Positions 32,718 through 41,711 are shown, numbered from the stretch's first letter. The stretch: 64,000 nucleotides of DNA from Pseudobdellovibrionaceae bacterium (GCA_022843825.1 JALHMX010000003.1:62001-126000); one strand, 5' to 3'. Notes: a model not told the origin generated them from the sequence alone. Program-made: numbers and translations.

Positions 32718-33637
32718 AACTTCCAGAAAAATTCATTCGCGCGAACAAAACGATATAAAAACTTATCGTGTTTTGTTTTCGACTTATGAAGATCAATGGC
32801 TAAGACCTTTAGGTTTCGCTTAGGATCTTTGATGGCCATAGGATAAGGAACTGGAATGCTTTCAATATCAGCCCATTTATAAGGGGAATTTTTAACAAAA
32901 GCAGGTTCAGTAAACATTAAGTCCGGACGATTGATCTCTCCAGGCCACACTAAATCTTCACCCGGGGCATGCACGATAGTTAAATGCAGGGTTGGACGAT
33001 ACGTTGGCAACGTGATTTTTATTTTTTCTAAAGCTTCAAATAAAAATAAAGTTCCCGCTCTATGATCCGGATGTGTATCTTCAGGAACTACGGCATAGAT
33101 ATCCGTCGGCTGCTCTCGGGTTAACAGTGCGATCATATCATTCAAAAAATTATTGCGGGTATAGGCTGCTGGCACTCCATGAATGGCTCTGTGATAGTCT
33201 GTTTTCTTATATCCATAAAAAGCTTCGGTCGCTTTTAACTTTGCCTGAGATGTTAAAACTTGATCAGGGTTATTTTTATTAAGGTACAAAGGATCCAACA
33301 ATTGATCGCCGTATCCAAAAATAAAAATATTATCTTCTTGAACATTTAATAGCTTTAAAGCGTCAACAGACTCTTTAGTTGCGATCTTTCCACGTTTGTA
33401 GCCAAAGGCATCGCCATTCGTTAGTATCGCAACTTGAGCTTTCTCCCCCACCTGTGTGGCGCGGTAAAGTATACCCGCTGCGATCAGTAGCTCATCATCG
33501 GGATGAGGTGCGATCACCATGTGAGAGCGCCCTGTAGTCTCGGGAATTAAAAACTCTACATTATTTAGATCAGTAGCATTCGCTGTTAATGTTGAAACTA
33601 AAACGATACTGCATAATATACTTTTCAAATAAACCAT
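32714..33637 (-). CDS. Exported PIG-L (LmbE-like) deacetylase
   Basis: 307 residues with a signal peptide (to ANA). PIG-L zinc motif MVIAPHPDDELLIAAG near residue 40 and the second His motif VVPEDTHPDHRAGTLFLFEAL. The family removes acetyl groups from N-acetylglucosaminyl substrates; a periplasmic member may act on peptidoglycan or surface glycans, as Bdellovibrio is known to deacetylate prey wall, though by a different enzyme family. Ends 4 bases into the converging nuclease gene. Confidence 0.88.
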   Translation of the reverse strand: MVYLKSILCSIVLVSTLTANATDLNNVEFLIPETTGRSHMVIAPHPDDELLIAAGILYRATQVGEKAQVAILTNGDAFGYKRGKIATKESVDALKLLNVQEDNIFIFGYGDQLLDPLYLNKNNPDQVLTSQAKLKATEAFYGYKKTDYHRAIHGVPAAYTRNNFLNDMIALLTREQPTDIYAVVPEDTHPDHRAGTLFLFEALEKIKITLPTYRPTLHLTIVHAPGEDLVWPGEINRPDLMFTEPAFVKNSPYKWADIESIPVPYPMAIKDPKRNLKVLAIDLHKSKTKHDKFLYRFVRANEFFWKF

Positions 33638-33659
33638 TTTTAACTCCCGACGGCTTTAA

Positions 33660-34445
33660 TTATCTTTGACCAAAAATTTGAATTTGACCATATGTACCTG
33701 GCCCAACTCGTGGCGAAGACAAGTACAAATCAATATTTAAAGTACGTGACCAGTGACAAGGGTTAGAAAATGCAGCACCACCTCCATAAGAAGAAGATAT
33801 TGGCACGTTACGGTACTCACTGCCCCCAGAACAACGAATCGTCAGCTTTCCACTGACCGGAGAGTAATAATCAGAGGCTCTGATAGTAAAGCGACTGTAG
33901 CCACTTGCCAAATATTGACTACCTACCGCCATGTAACCTTGTGCTGGATAAAATCGGCTGTAATCAATTGTTGATACTAGATCTCCTGAAACTGGTGGAT
34001 AACCCGGCGGATGAGTAGGAGGTGTCGGTGGTAAATATCCCACGCCGTAAACACGAACATTGTCGTAAGTTCCCGCCATGTTTGTTGATAAATATATATC
34101 AAAGTTAAACTGATTTTCCGCCAAACAAGGGTTGCGAACTGTAGATCCCTGATAACCAGAAGCTACTAGCCCCACGTTTCTATACTCGCGTCCTCCGCGA
34201 CAACGAATTGTTAAATTGCCGGAAAGTGATCGGCCTGAATCTGCACGAAAAACAATCGTCTGAAATCCTGCAGGTAAATTTTGATTTCCTAGAGCTGAGG
34301 GATAACCACTCGCTGGATAAAATTGTTGTGCACTAATCGTTAGTAGCAAGTTTGATTGCGCCCAAGCTGTCGTAGATGAAATGACCACCCCCGCAAGCAC
34401 CAGACCGAATTTTTTCAAAATGGTAGCATAATGACTTTGTTTCAT
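33660..34445 (-). CDS. Secreted protein with two tandem copies of an unknown domain
   Basis: 261 residues from the ATG at 34445 (AAAGGAG upstream), signal peptide to AWAQS. Two copies of about 95 residues: the first from LLLTISAQQFYPASGY to DNVRVYGVG, the second from LVSTIDYSRFYPAQGY to GQIQIFGQR, joined by a Pro-rich linker (PPTPPTHPPGYPP). Shared features per copy: FYPA.GY, SG.LTIRC.GG.EYRNV, NPC and a D.YLS segment; one Cys pair per copy. Probably a beta-sandwich adhesin or carbohydrate-binding domain; no family recognised. Preceded by a sigma-54 promoter. Confidence 0.78.
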   Translation of the reverse strand: MKQSHYATILKKFGLVLAGVVISSTTAWAQSNLLLTISAQQFYPASGYPSALGNQNLPAGFQTIVFRADSGRSLSGNLTIRCRGGREYRNVGLVASGYQGSTVRNPCLAENQFNFDIYLSTNMAGTYDNVRVYGVGYLPPTPPTHPPGYPPVSGDLVSTIDYSRFYPAQGYMAVGSQYLASGYSRFTIRASDYYSPVSGKLTIRCSGGSEYRNVPISSSYGGGAAFSNPCHWSRTLNIDLYLSSPRVGPGTYGQIQIFGQR

Positions 34446-34473
34446 AGTTTCTCCTTTGTATGTCGCTAGCAAA

Positions 34474-34489
34474 AGCACGATGCGTGCCA
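34474..34489 (-). promoter_or_regulatory. Sigma-54-type promoter (tandem-domain protein gene)
   Basis: Minus strand TGGCAC-GCATC-GTGCT: perfect -24 box followed by G, and GC of the -12 box at the right spacing. About 30 bases before the start codon, so the leader is short. Confidence 0.7.
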
Positions 34490-34548
34490 TTCACTACAGA
34501 CTCAACTTTTAGCCTGAAGCAAAATAAGACGCAAGCAACTCGACCACT

Positions 34549-34565
34549 GGGGCATATATGGCCCC
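34549..34565. promoter_or_regulatory. Small palindrome between divergent sigma-54 promoters
   Basis: GGGGC-ATATATG-GCCCC lies 36 bases from one -24 box (34601) and 60 from the other (34489). The TGGGGCA(T/A)ATATG string also occurs in the palindrome at 2048-2076, supporting a shared activator site. Confidence 0.4.
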
Positions 34566-34600
34566 GCACAATGTGAGCTTAATTTAAAGGCATTTGAAAA

Positions 34601-34616
34601 CGGTTCATATATTGCT
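34601..34616 (+). promoter_or_regulatory. Sigma-54-type promoter (gene at 34656)
   Basis: CGGTTC-ATATA-TTGCT: GG and GC correctly spaced, perfect -12 box, 40 bases before the ATG. The -24 box resembles TGGTTC of the CsbD-gene promoter. Confidence 0.6.
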
Positions 34617-34655
34617 TAGAAAATAGTGAGCACTAGAATTTACAAGGAGTTTATT

Positions 34656-34844
34656 ATGATGCCAGTACAAAAGGTAGTTAATGTCTACAAAGCATCCATG
34701 AGTTTTAAATCTCAGTCGCAGTCATCTTATCATTTTAGTCAAAAAAATGAGAGTTCCACAAAAGAAAACTCAAAAGAAAATTTCGAAACAATTTTAAAAA
34801 AAGCATTAAAAAATAAAAGGCCAGATGATCTGGCCTTTTATTGA
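34656..34844 (+). CDS. Small unknown protein, C-terminus encoded by a terminator hairpin
   Basis: 62 residues from the first of two adjacent ATGs, with AAGGAG upstream; a GTG ten codons earlier is in frame but lacks a site. Polar, Ser/Lys/Glu-rich, no signal peptide, no family. The last ten or so codons (KNKRPDDLAFY) are formed by a 14-bp hairpin that looks like the transcript's terminator. Expressed from a sigma-54 element. Whether translation reads through the hairpin before termination is unclear. Confidence 0.65.
   Translation: MMPVQKVVNVYKASMSFKSQSQSSYHFSQKNESSTKENSKENFETILKKALKNKRPDDLAFY
34812..34842 (+). terminator. Terminator-like hairpin inside the end of the 34656 gene
   Basis: AATAAAAGGCCAGA and its exact complement form a 14-bp stem with a TGA loop, ending in TTTTATT. 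The stop codon (34842-34844) lies at the very end of the hairpin. The same hairpin could work on the minus strand for the gene ending at 34870. Confidence 0.7.
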
Positions 34845-34869
34845 TATTGAAATTATCTAACATTTAAAA

Positions 34870-35073
34870 CTAAAAATCAGTGTCTTGCTCTTCACTGGTT
34901 CGACTAGTTCTTTCTTTACTTGTAGGTTTATTTAGCTCCTGACCCGTTCTTCCAGGTGTCTGAGAAAATTGCCCCTGATGCTGTCCGCCGACTACTCCAC
35001 TTTTTTGTTGTATAGGTGCCTGTTGAGCTTGCGTTGCTGGTGGCTGTTTGCCTTTAATTCCTTGGTTGTTCAT
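34870..35073 (-). CDS. Small Gln/Thr-rich low-complexity protein
   Basis: 67 residues, AAAGGAG before the ATG. The composition is Gln, Pro, Thr, Gly and Ser (QQAPIQQKSG, QGQFSQTPGRTGQ), almost certainly disordered; no signal peptide or family. A -24/-12 element lies upstream, which groups it with the stress-type small genes of this window. Converges on the small gene at 34656. Confidence 0.65.
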   Translation of the reverse strand: MNNQGIKGKQPPATQAQQAPIQQKSGVVGGQHQGQFSQTPGRTGQELNKPTSKERTSRTSEEQDTDF

Positions 35074-35106
35074 GACTTCTCCTTTGTGATGTGCATTTTA
35101 AAGGAA

Positions 35107-35122
35107 TGCAACCAGTAGGCCA
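35107..35122 (-). promoter_or_regulatory. Sigma-54-type promoter (gene at 35073)
   Basis: Minus strand TGGCCT-ACTGG-TTGCA: four of six in the -24 box and a perfect -12 box, about 35 bases before the start codon. Confidence 0.6.
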
Positions 35123-35169
35123 TCTTAAAACCTCACTCCATTTGATCTTAATAAAATAAACTACGTACA

Positions 35170-35802
35170 CTAAGGAATTATTCCCCCTTCGTCAGATCCC
35201 TGGAATAAATAACGAATTCCTATGCTGAGCCCATAATGATTCGATTTTTCATTTTCTTTAGATGTTAAAGAATAGGAATAGCGCGCTTCAGCAACCACAT
35301 CAAACTTTTCGTAGCTCGCTAACTGACTTTGAACAGCAAGATCTAACCCATACTCCGTCGTATCTGTAGCTGAGGTATCAACAGCTGTTCCTGGGGCGTA
35401 TTGTGTAAATTCAACAACGGGATCACCGAGCGAATAGGAAGAAAACAAACCTAGCGATGTCGAAAAGTAAGGACTAAACCACCAACGATATCCCATAGTA
35501 ATATGAACTCTTTCAATACTTTCTAACTGTGCTAAATTGTTTTCTTCTCTAAAGTAAACTCGAGGAGCATAAATCATGGCAACTTCTAAACTTCCCCAAG
35601 GCCCCGTATCCCCATTGGCTACAAGTGAAAAGCCAGTTAAAAGCGGTGAATAATTTTGAGTCTTACTGCTCGGGTAATCTGTTTTCGACCAGTATGGACT
35701 AAAAGTTCCGGTAATATTACCGGACTTTGGCGTATAGGCATTGCCACTCAATGTATTGATCAGCAAAAGAATAAAGACTACACTTGATTTGTAATGTGCC
35801 AT
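35170..35802 (-). CDS. Probable outer-membrane beta-barrel protein
   Basis: 210 residues with signal peptide (to SGNA). The mature part alternates polar and aromatic residues in short strands (MGYRWWFSPYFSTSLGLFSSYS, VVAEARYSYSLTS, YGLSIGIRYLF), the pattern of an 8- to 10-strand barrel, and ends near aromatic F. No specific family. The start is weakly supported (no clear ribosome-binding site) and lies only 16 bases from the divergent gene, so the two control regions must overlap each other's coding start. Confidence 0.65.
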   Translation of the reverse strand: MAHYKSSVVFILLLINTLSGNAYTPKSGNITGTFSPYWSKTDYPSSKTQNYSPLLTGFSLVANGDTGPWGSLEVAMIYAPRVYFREENNLAQLESIERVHITMGYRWWFSPYFSTSLGLFSSYSLGDPVVEFTQYAPGTAVDTSATDTTEYGLDLAVQSQLASYEKFDVVAEARYSYSLTSKENEKSNHYGLSIGIRYLFQGSDEGGIIP

Positions 35803-35817
35803 AGAGCGAGGTTAATT

Positions 35818-36792
35818 TTGATATTAGTGAAAGTCCATCGAAAAGCTCTTTGCATCTTGTTTTTACTATTACTGTTAGTAAATAATACGTCTGCGCTAGC
35901 TGCCATAAAAGAGCATGAAAGGGCTCCTAAAGAAGCTCCACCTTCAACACCTTTTCGAAAAAATTTGGTTGAAGATCACAAAACAATCTCAAAATTATTT
36001 GATAGTATCGCTGAAGGCTTGGATAGTTTTTTAGTCAGTCAACAGCAGCATAAAGAGGACAATAAAACTCGAGTGATCTTAATCAATACCCATGTTTTAA
36101 CTGAGGGCCAGGGCTATCAAAACGTGAACAACCTGGCCATTCATTTGCACTTACCAAATTTTGAAAAATACTGGCAACTTAAATTTACAAATTATGACGA
36201 GCAAACCACAGAGCGCGGTGTACGAGGATCATACCTTAGACAAAATCAAGGACCCCGTAATTACGGAGCGACAGTAGGATTTTTAAGACGTTTTAAAAGT
36301 GTAGAGTTCTCATTTACTCCTCGTATACTGCTGGAAGATCCATTAAATATATCTCATTCAATGAATTTCGAAACTAAACTTGAAACTAAGCTTCTGCATT
36401 TTAGCCCTAAAATAGAATTTTTTGCCACACCAGAAAAAGGAACTGGAATTTTCTTTGGGCTAAACTCCGGATTTTATTTCAGCGACGTTTACTCGCTATT
36501 TTTTATCAATGAAGGCGAGTACCAAGAAAAAGCTCATCTTTTTACAGCCACGCAAGGGGTGTCTCTTGGACAACGGCTGAATGACATATCTTCAATGTCA
36601 TACAATCTATTTTTTATATCTAATAATAGACCTAACTATCATTTGAATAACTATAGTATTTCGGTGGCTTACAACACTATATTATATAAAGATATCATCG
36701 ATACGCAGCTGATACCTGCTTTATCTTTTAGTGAAGAACGTAACTTTCTTGGAGTCTCTAGCTTCACTGTAAATTTTAATATCTATTTTTAG
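35818..36792 (+). CDS. Probable outer-membrane protein, unknown
   Basis: 324 residues. TTG at 35818 is chosen (GCGAGG seven bases before it); GTG at 35827 and ATG at 35794 are in-frame alternatives. Signal peptide IILFLLLLLVNN-like to SALAA. A short charged linker is followed by amphipathic strands (INTHVLTEGQGYQ, YWQLKFTNYDEQ, VEFSFTPRILL, SISVAYNTILY) and the C-terminal residue is Phe (NFNIYF), the classic outer-membrane barrel signature. No family named. Ends 4 bases into the converging membrane-protein gene. Confidence 0.65.
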   Translation: MILVKVHRKALCILFLLLLLVNNTSALAAIKEHERAPKEAPPSTPFRKNLVEDHKTISKLFDSIAEGLDSFLVSQQQHKEDNKTRVILINTHVLTEGQGYQNVNNLAIHLHLPNFEKYWQLKFTNYDEQTTERGVRGSYLRQNQGPRNYGATVGFLRRFKSVEFSFTPRILLEDPLNISHSMNFETKLETKLLHFSPKIEFFATPEKGTGIFFGLNSGFYFSDVYSLFFINEGEYQEKAHLFTATQGVSLGQRLNDISSMSYNLFFISNNRPNYHLNNYSISVAYNTILYKDIIDTQLIPALSFSEERNFLGVSSFTVNFNIYF

Positions 36793-37070
36793 TAAACTCC
36801 TAAAGCAATGGCGGTAACTACAAAAATGAATAGATGAAAAAAAGAAATAACGAAATAAAATAAATTCTTTCGTATAAAAGCTAAAACAAAATTCAAAATT
36901 GAGTTCAAAAACGCCAAAATTCCAAAAATAATCAATGAAAGTGCATAAGTACCAAAGCCGCCATCTTGCGGCCCCATGGTAAAATTATATATAACAAATA
37001 AAATAGTTGCGCCTAATACATAAAATAAAATGAGGGGTCGTAATAATCGTAGCTGAAAATCAAATCTCAT
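36789..37070 (-). CDS. Small inner-membrane protein, unknown
   Basis: 93 residues with three predicted membrane helices (about 10-30, 42-64 and 70-92) and no conserved polar motif. AGGAAAG precedes the ATG. Begins 3 bases after the stop of the large phosphodiesterase-type lipoprotein gene, so it is its operon partner. No family recognised. Confidence 0.7.
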   Translation of the reverse strand: MRFDFQLRLLRPLILFYVLGATILFVIYNFTMGPQDGGFGTYALSLIIFGILAFLNSILNFVLAFIRKNLFYFVISFFHLFIFVVTAIALGVY

Positions 37071-37073
37071 AGT

Positions 37074-39830
37074 CTACTTTCCTATGTGCAGCACATTTCC
37101 ATCCGGCTGACGATTTAAGTATCCATTAGGCGGTTCAAAATTTTGGTTGTCAATAAACTGAAACAGTCTTTTTAGGCGCGGTCTGATCGATCGAAGATCT
37201 ATCATGTTGTCCATTGAGGTTCCACGCACTTCGCTTTCAAAGCCCTTAATAAAATCATCTGTAAAGCTTTTACTTTGCTCTGCCTTCCAATTTTTCATAT
37301 GCCTAGCAAAATCACCATCCAAGATCATCTCATACAAAGAATCTCTGCCATATCCCAACCAAGCCAAAGCTGTAGGAGCAATATCTACCACAGTAGGTGA
37401 TGTTAAGTATGACGTCTGCTCCACGGTTTGAGTTCGGGGATTAACTCGAAAGCGGGCTTTGCTTTGTAGCACTCCGTTAGTCACGCCAGGCCCTGATGCC
37501 ATCATTAACGTCAACTTTTCTTCTCTGTGCACTCCACCGTGACCTCCGCCATTATCACCAAAATTCCATCCTGCTCGGTGCATGACGCTGATGTCTCCAA
37601 TATGTGGGTTATTTGAAAATAAATACGATCCCATACCAGCGACCACATTATGAAAGTAATGTTTCCGTTCTACAGATAGCTGATTCCATTCATCGTAAGT
37701 ACGATAGATAAGTTGACTTCCAGATGGTTGCGCTAGATCTCCATAATCTAAAGGATCTTTTTCACTTCCACGCTCATAGGCAAAAGACATAATAGAGTTT
37801 TTAGCATCTCTTTTAATATGTATGACACCAACATTATCCATAGCATCTAGAATGTATATTTGCGTCGTTTCTGGAGAAGGACGTGATGGATGAAATTTTT
37901 CATTGTTACCGCGAACAAAAATCAATCCCACACTTTCAATGTCCTGCAAAGCATCTATAACCGTTTTACGATTAGGCTGCTTAGGGTCACCAACAAGGGC
38001 TTCGAATATATACTGCCCGCTGGGACGCTCTCCCCATCCGTTTTCGCTAGGTAAAAAGAATTCAGCATTATTCAACGCGGCTCCGCCATAAACTAGCCTT
38101 ACATTTTGATCGAAGTATTTTTTAACAAACTTCGCTTCTTCATTAGAATAGCATTGAGGATTCACAGAGCATAAATCGCCTTGCAAATAAAGTGCAGTTA
38201 AAACCTTTATGACTTCTGACTTTATCGGCTCTGTAGACGCATGAACTTTGGGGTCAACAATTTTTGCCTTAAGAAAAAACAGCCACCAATAATTGGAGTA
38301 CTGTTTATTTTTTATCGCCTGCTGCACTTCCGTAAAAGTGGACTGGGCCCACAAACGAGCTTCCTGAACTTTAGCTCTAATCGCCGGCGATTGCCAACTG
38401 CTGTCTTCAAACGGATACTTTAACGGCTTAGGTAGTTTCGTATCATTAATACCAAACAGTCCTCGAGTATCTTGATCACCAGGTGTTTTTAGAAATACTC
38501 CTGCATTAACCAAATCCAGAAGCGTTTTGGATTGTGAAGAGTTTGAACGCCCATTAGAGCGATTGTACGCATTGTTCTCTGCCATCATATGCTTGGTGTC
38601 TACCATTCCATGATCGCCAGCAAATAAAAATAATGTATTTTCAAATAACGAGCCCTCAGCTGACTTGTTATTCATATAGCGGCTAATTCCTCGAGGATTT
38701 TTTTCACTGTAACAATGATTACCTTGTTCTAAACAAATAAACTGAATGCGTCGCATTTCATCGATCAATCGCCCTAGTTCCACATCGACTTGAATCATCC
38801 CTAAAATATACATAGGGTTGACCCACTGCTTGCGATAGATCCCAACGGTAGATGATGCATCAGCTGATGGTGGCTGATTTGAAACATCTACACCAAATCG
38901 ATCAATACAAAACTGATTAATCGATCCTGCGCCGAACATCCCCCCACGTTTAAAACTAGTGAAGTGCCGTTGTGGCATAACTATGCCTTCCATTTGTGGA
39001 TTCTCGAACATTTTAAATATAATTTCTGTCTTCGGATCCCCTCTATGAAAGCATGTGGTAGTGCCTTGTCCATTGTTAATATCAACTATCCCACGTAAAT
39101 GCCCCCATTCGTCTGCTGGCGCAAGCACCGAGGTTGTAAATTTCGGCAACGTTGTCGACGGATTTTTTCCTTTGCTCTTTAGAAGTTCGATAAAACTTCC
39201 CATGGTCGCGTGAGCTTGATCAAAATAAGTATGCTCACTGATTGATTTATATCCGATCGCAAAGTTTCGCGTGTAATTTCGTGCAGGCACACCTCTGCGA
39301 TGCAAGCTAAATCCCGCAGCTACTGAACTAGGTCCTGCCTTATAAGAAACTACATCATAAATTGTAGGTGCCGTCGGAAACATTAAACCGAGCTCGTAGT
39401 TAACGACTTCAGGTGGATCGATCCAATAATTTTTAAATTTAAATCTTGTTCGATCAAACTGCCACCACCCGGTAATAAAGGTATCCCTTCTTCCAGTCAA
39501 ATAGGATTCAATAACTTTAAAAGTTTCTGATTTATCAACTGTACTTGCTTCAAATGATATTTTCCCTCGTCCGAGTAAAAACTCAAAATGCGGTAAGCGT
39601 CCGTTTTCTAATAAAATTTTAAATACATCCGACCGAAAGCCATCCAGATGCATTAAATGAACATGCTTTCTTTCTGGATCTACTGGAGGCAGTGACTGCA
39701 TAAATACCGACGGAACTGATGCTGTTGATCTGGCGGGTTGATATGCAGAATCTTCAATTTTATTCGGGGATGTGCAAGCGGATATAAAAAATATGAGGAT
39801 CACATATTTAAACAGGCTTTTTCTGATCAT
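37074..39830 (-). CDS. Large lipoprotein of the alkaline phosphatase / type I phosphodiesterase superfamily
   Basis: 918 residues from the ATG at 39830 (AAGGAG upstream). Lipobox FFISAC. Metal-site motifs of the superfamily: HLMHLDGFRSDVF near residue 60 (Asp), a Thr/Ser nucleophile in the following STVDKSETFKVIESYLTGRR, LFLFAGDHGMVDTKHMM (Asp-His) and NGGGHGGVHREEKLTLMMASGPG (His). The two halves of the enzyme are separated by a long insert, giving an unusually large member. Probably hydrolyses phosphodiesters or modifies phospholipid heads in the envelope. It has its own membrane-protein partner gene. Confidence 0.8.
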   Translation of the reverse strand: MIRKSLFKYVILIFFISACTSPNKIEDSAYQPARSTASVPSVFMQSLPPVDPERKHVHLMHLDGFRSDVFKILLENGRLPHFEFLLGRGKISFEASTVDKSETFKVIESYLTGRRDTFITGWWQFDRTRFKFKNYWIDPPEVVNYELGLMFPTAPTIYDVVSYKAGPSSVAAGFSLHRRGVPARNYTRNFAIGYKSISEHTYFDQAHATMGSFIELLKSKGKNPSTTLPKFTTSVLAPADEWGHLRGIVDINNGQGTTTCFHRGDPKTEIIFKMFENPQMEGIVMPQRHFTSFKRGGMFGAGSINQFCIDRFGVDVSNQPPSADASSTVGIYRKQWVNPMYILGMIQVDVELGRLIDEMRRIQFICLEQGNHCYSEKNPRGISRYMNNKSAEGSLFENTLFLFAGDHGMVDTKHMMAENNAYNRSNGRSNSSQSKTLLDLVNAGVFLKTPGDQDTRGLFGINDTKLPKPLKYPFEDSSWQSPAIRAKVQEARLWAQSTFTEVQQAIKNKQYSNYWWLFFLKAKIVDPKVHASTEPIKSEVIKVLTALYLQGDLCSVNPQCYSNEEAKFVKKYFDQNVRLVYGGAALNNAEFFLPSENGWGERPSGQYIFEALVGDPKQPNRKTVIDALQDIESVGLIFVRGNNEKFHPSRPSPETTQIYILDAMDNVGVIHIKRDAKNSIMSFAYERGSEKDPLDYGDLAQPSGSQLIYRTYDEWNQLSVERKHYFHNVVAGMGSYLFSNNPHIGDISVMHRAGWNFGDNGGGHGGVHREEKLTLMMASGPGVTNGVLQSKARFRVNPRTQTVEQTSYLTSPTVVDIAPTALAWLGYGRDSLYEMILDGDFARHMKNWKAEQSKSFTDDFIKGFESEVRGTSMDNMIDLRSIRPRLKRLFQFIDNQNFEPPNGYLNRQPDGNVLHIGK

Positions 39831-39900
39831 TCTGACTCCTTGAAAAATCACACTTAAGCTTAACCCAAGAAGATCTTATGACAAGAAAAAAAATATATAC

Positions 39901-40734
39901 TTAACCCAACTTTTTTAAGTCTAAAGCTTTACACACAAGGTAATCGACGACGGCTGCAGGAAGCCATTGTGTCAGGTATCTATTGCGTATTTTGCGTGGA
40001 ATTGGCGCATATCTTCGACGTGGATACTTGGATAACGAAGCATGCATTATATCAGATACTACAACTGAAACGGGCAACGCATTTTGCTCTTCACTTGCAC
40101 CAAAGCTTAAAAACTTTTCAAAAGATGAGGCGAAGTCTGTATTGGAGTAGCCTTCTTGATTTCTACTAAAACCTTTGGACCAAATCGGAGTCTTAACAGA
40201 TCCTGGCCCGATGATAATAACTTTGATTCCATATACTTTCATTTCTCTTCGCAGTGACTCTGAAAAGCCCTCAATTGCATGCTTACTTGCGCAGTAGGCG
40301 GCCAAAAATGGAGTTCCTGTTTTTCCGCTCACAGAAGATATATTAATTATTCGACCCTGATTAGACTTTAAAAAAGGAGTTATAATTTGAGTAACCCGTA
40401 GAACGGCTAACACATTCACCTGGATCATGTTTTTTATTTCTTGAAAGTTTTGATGTTCAAATGGAGCTGCTCGTGCCACACCTGCATTATTTATTAAAAT
40501 ATCAATTTGATTAATTTGTCTGCTCTGTAGAAAGCCTGCAAGAGATTCAACCTGAACTTCACTAGATAAATCACATATCCATACAATAAACTGTTCCGGA
40601 TACTTCAGCTGAAGATCTTCGACGTCAGAAGACCGACGTGCTGATCCAATAACTTGCCACCCTAGCTCTAAAAATCTTTCCGCGGTTGCACGACCAATGC
40701 CAGTACTTATACCAGTAATAAAAGCCTTTTTCAC
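39901..40734 (-). CDS. Short-chain dehydrogenase/reductase
   Basis: 277 residues, GTG start at 40734. NAD(P)-binding GISTGIGRAT, NNAGVAR, catalytic Ser in NISSVSGKTG and Y-x3-K in AAYCASKHAIEGFSESLRREM. The C-terminal part is basic (SKYPRRRYAPIPRKIRNRYL), as in membrane-associated SDRs acting on lipids or retinoid-like substrates. Begins 7 bases after the M14 peptidase stop, so likely co-transcribed. Substrate unknown. Confidence 0.9.
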   Translation of the reverse strand: MKKAFITGISTGIGRATAERFLELGWQVIGSARRSSDVEDLQLKYPEQFIVWICDLSSEVQVESLAGFLQSRQINQIDILINNAGVARAAPFEHQNFQEIKNMIQVNVLAVLRVTQIITPFLKSNQGRIINISSVSGKTGTPFLAAYCASKHAIEGFSESLRREMKVYGIKVIIIGPGSVKTPIWSKGFSRNQEGYSNTDFASSFEKFLSFGASEEQNALPVSVVVSDIMHASLSKYPRRRYAPIPRKIRNRYLTQWLPAAVVDYLVCKALDLKKLG

Positions 40735-40741
40735 AATTATA

Positions 40742-41638
40742 CTACTCTAAAAAAATACGCTGTCGCTGAGTTCTAGTCCAATCACACTGACCTGTAAATG
40801 CAAAATTGGTCGCTCGCTGCTTAGGCGATTTTTCTAAAAACCTTTTTATCCCGGGATTATTAGCATTCACCATGTTCACCAAAGCTTGGGGATCTGGCGA
40901 ATGAGAAAATCCAATTTCAAACAATAACGACCAGATGCCATGCTTCCAGTAAGCATAATCTTCAAAAGTTCCGTCTGCCGCCTGCATAACCCCAGTCGTG
41001 TTTCCAGTGCGATACCCACTTTCAATAGTTGCTGCCTCAGTTAACATTTTAAACTCATTTTCATAGGGCGTAACTAAATCGTAAGTTGAAATCCCCCACG
41101 GGTAAACCACTGCAGGGAAAAATGTATGCAACGTCGCTGACGCGATAATATTTTTTTCTACGAGAAACTGCGCCAAAGTCGTTGTGGACCGTAAGGCAAA
41201 AGTTTTTCCCTTTTTACATGGACCGGGATAGTCACGATTTGAGTCCAATACATTCGTAGGACTGCGCTCATAGCGACTGTTTGTATTAAAACCAGAAATA
41301 TTCAGTACAGGAATAATATATACTGTCTGATCCGCAATCGGCGCAGCTGCCAAAAATTCTGCAAAACTTAATGCCACCACTGTTGACCCATATTCATTGC
41401 CATGATGAGTTGCTACTACTAACGAATTCATCGACCCATTTCCTACCTTTAAACCTTTGATTGGCAAACCTTGATCGTTGATCCCCATTGTGAAAACTTC
41501 AGCTCTACCCGAATGAGTTTGCGCAATTTTATCTAATCGAGAGAGCACCTCATTATAATTAACTGGACGAGATATCGCTTGAGCCATCACTGGCGGCACT
41601 GTCAGCATAATCAATAAAAAATAGAGATATGTTTTCAT
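40742..41638 (-). CDS. Exported M14-family zinc carboxypeptidase
   Basis: 298 residues with signal peptide (to PVMAQ). Zinc ligands in VATHHGNEYGS (H-xx-E) and SATLHTFFPAVVYPWG (His); substrate-binding DSNRDYPGP; catalytic Glu in LLFEIGFSHSP. Secreted M14 enzymes of this branch cleave C-terminal residues from peptides or peptidoglycan stem peptides (as Mpl/Csd4-like enzymes do). Upstream (41690-41715) the string CTAGACGATGGTCTAG forms a palindrome resembling ATCTAGACCT of the repeats at 5.4 and 7.0 kb. Confidence 0.85.
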   Translation of the reverse strand: MKTYLYFLLIMLTVPPVMAQAISRPVNYNEVLSRLDKIAQTHSGRAEVFTMGINDQGLPIKGLKVGNGSMNSLVVATHHGNEYGSTVVALSFAEFLAAAPIADQTVYIIPVLNISGFNTNSRYERSPTNVLDSNRDYPGPCKKGKTFALRSTTTLAQFLVEKNIIASATLHTFFPAVVYPWGISTYDLVTPYENEFKMLTEAATIESGYRTGNTTGVMQAADGTFEDYAYWKHGIWSLLFEIGFSHSPDPQALVNMVNANNPGIKRFLEKSPKQRATNFAFTGQCDWTRTQRQRIFLE

Positions 41639-41711
41639 GAGAAAATTATCTGCAGGAGCTGAAAGAAATGCGAGGATGAAAACTACATAATATCGCGATC
41701 TAGACGATGGT

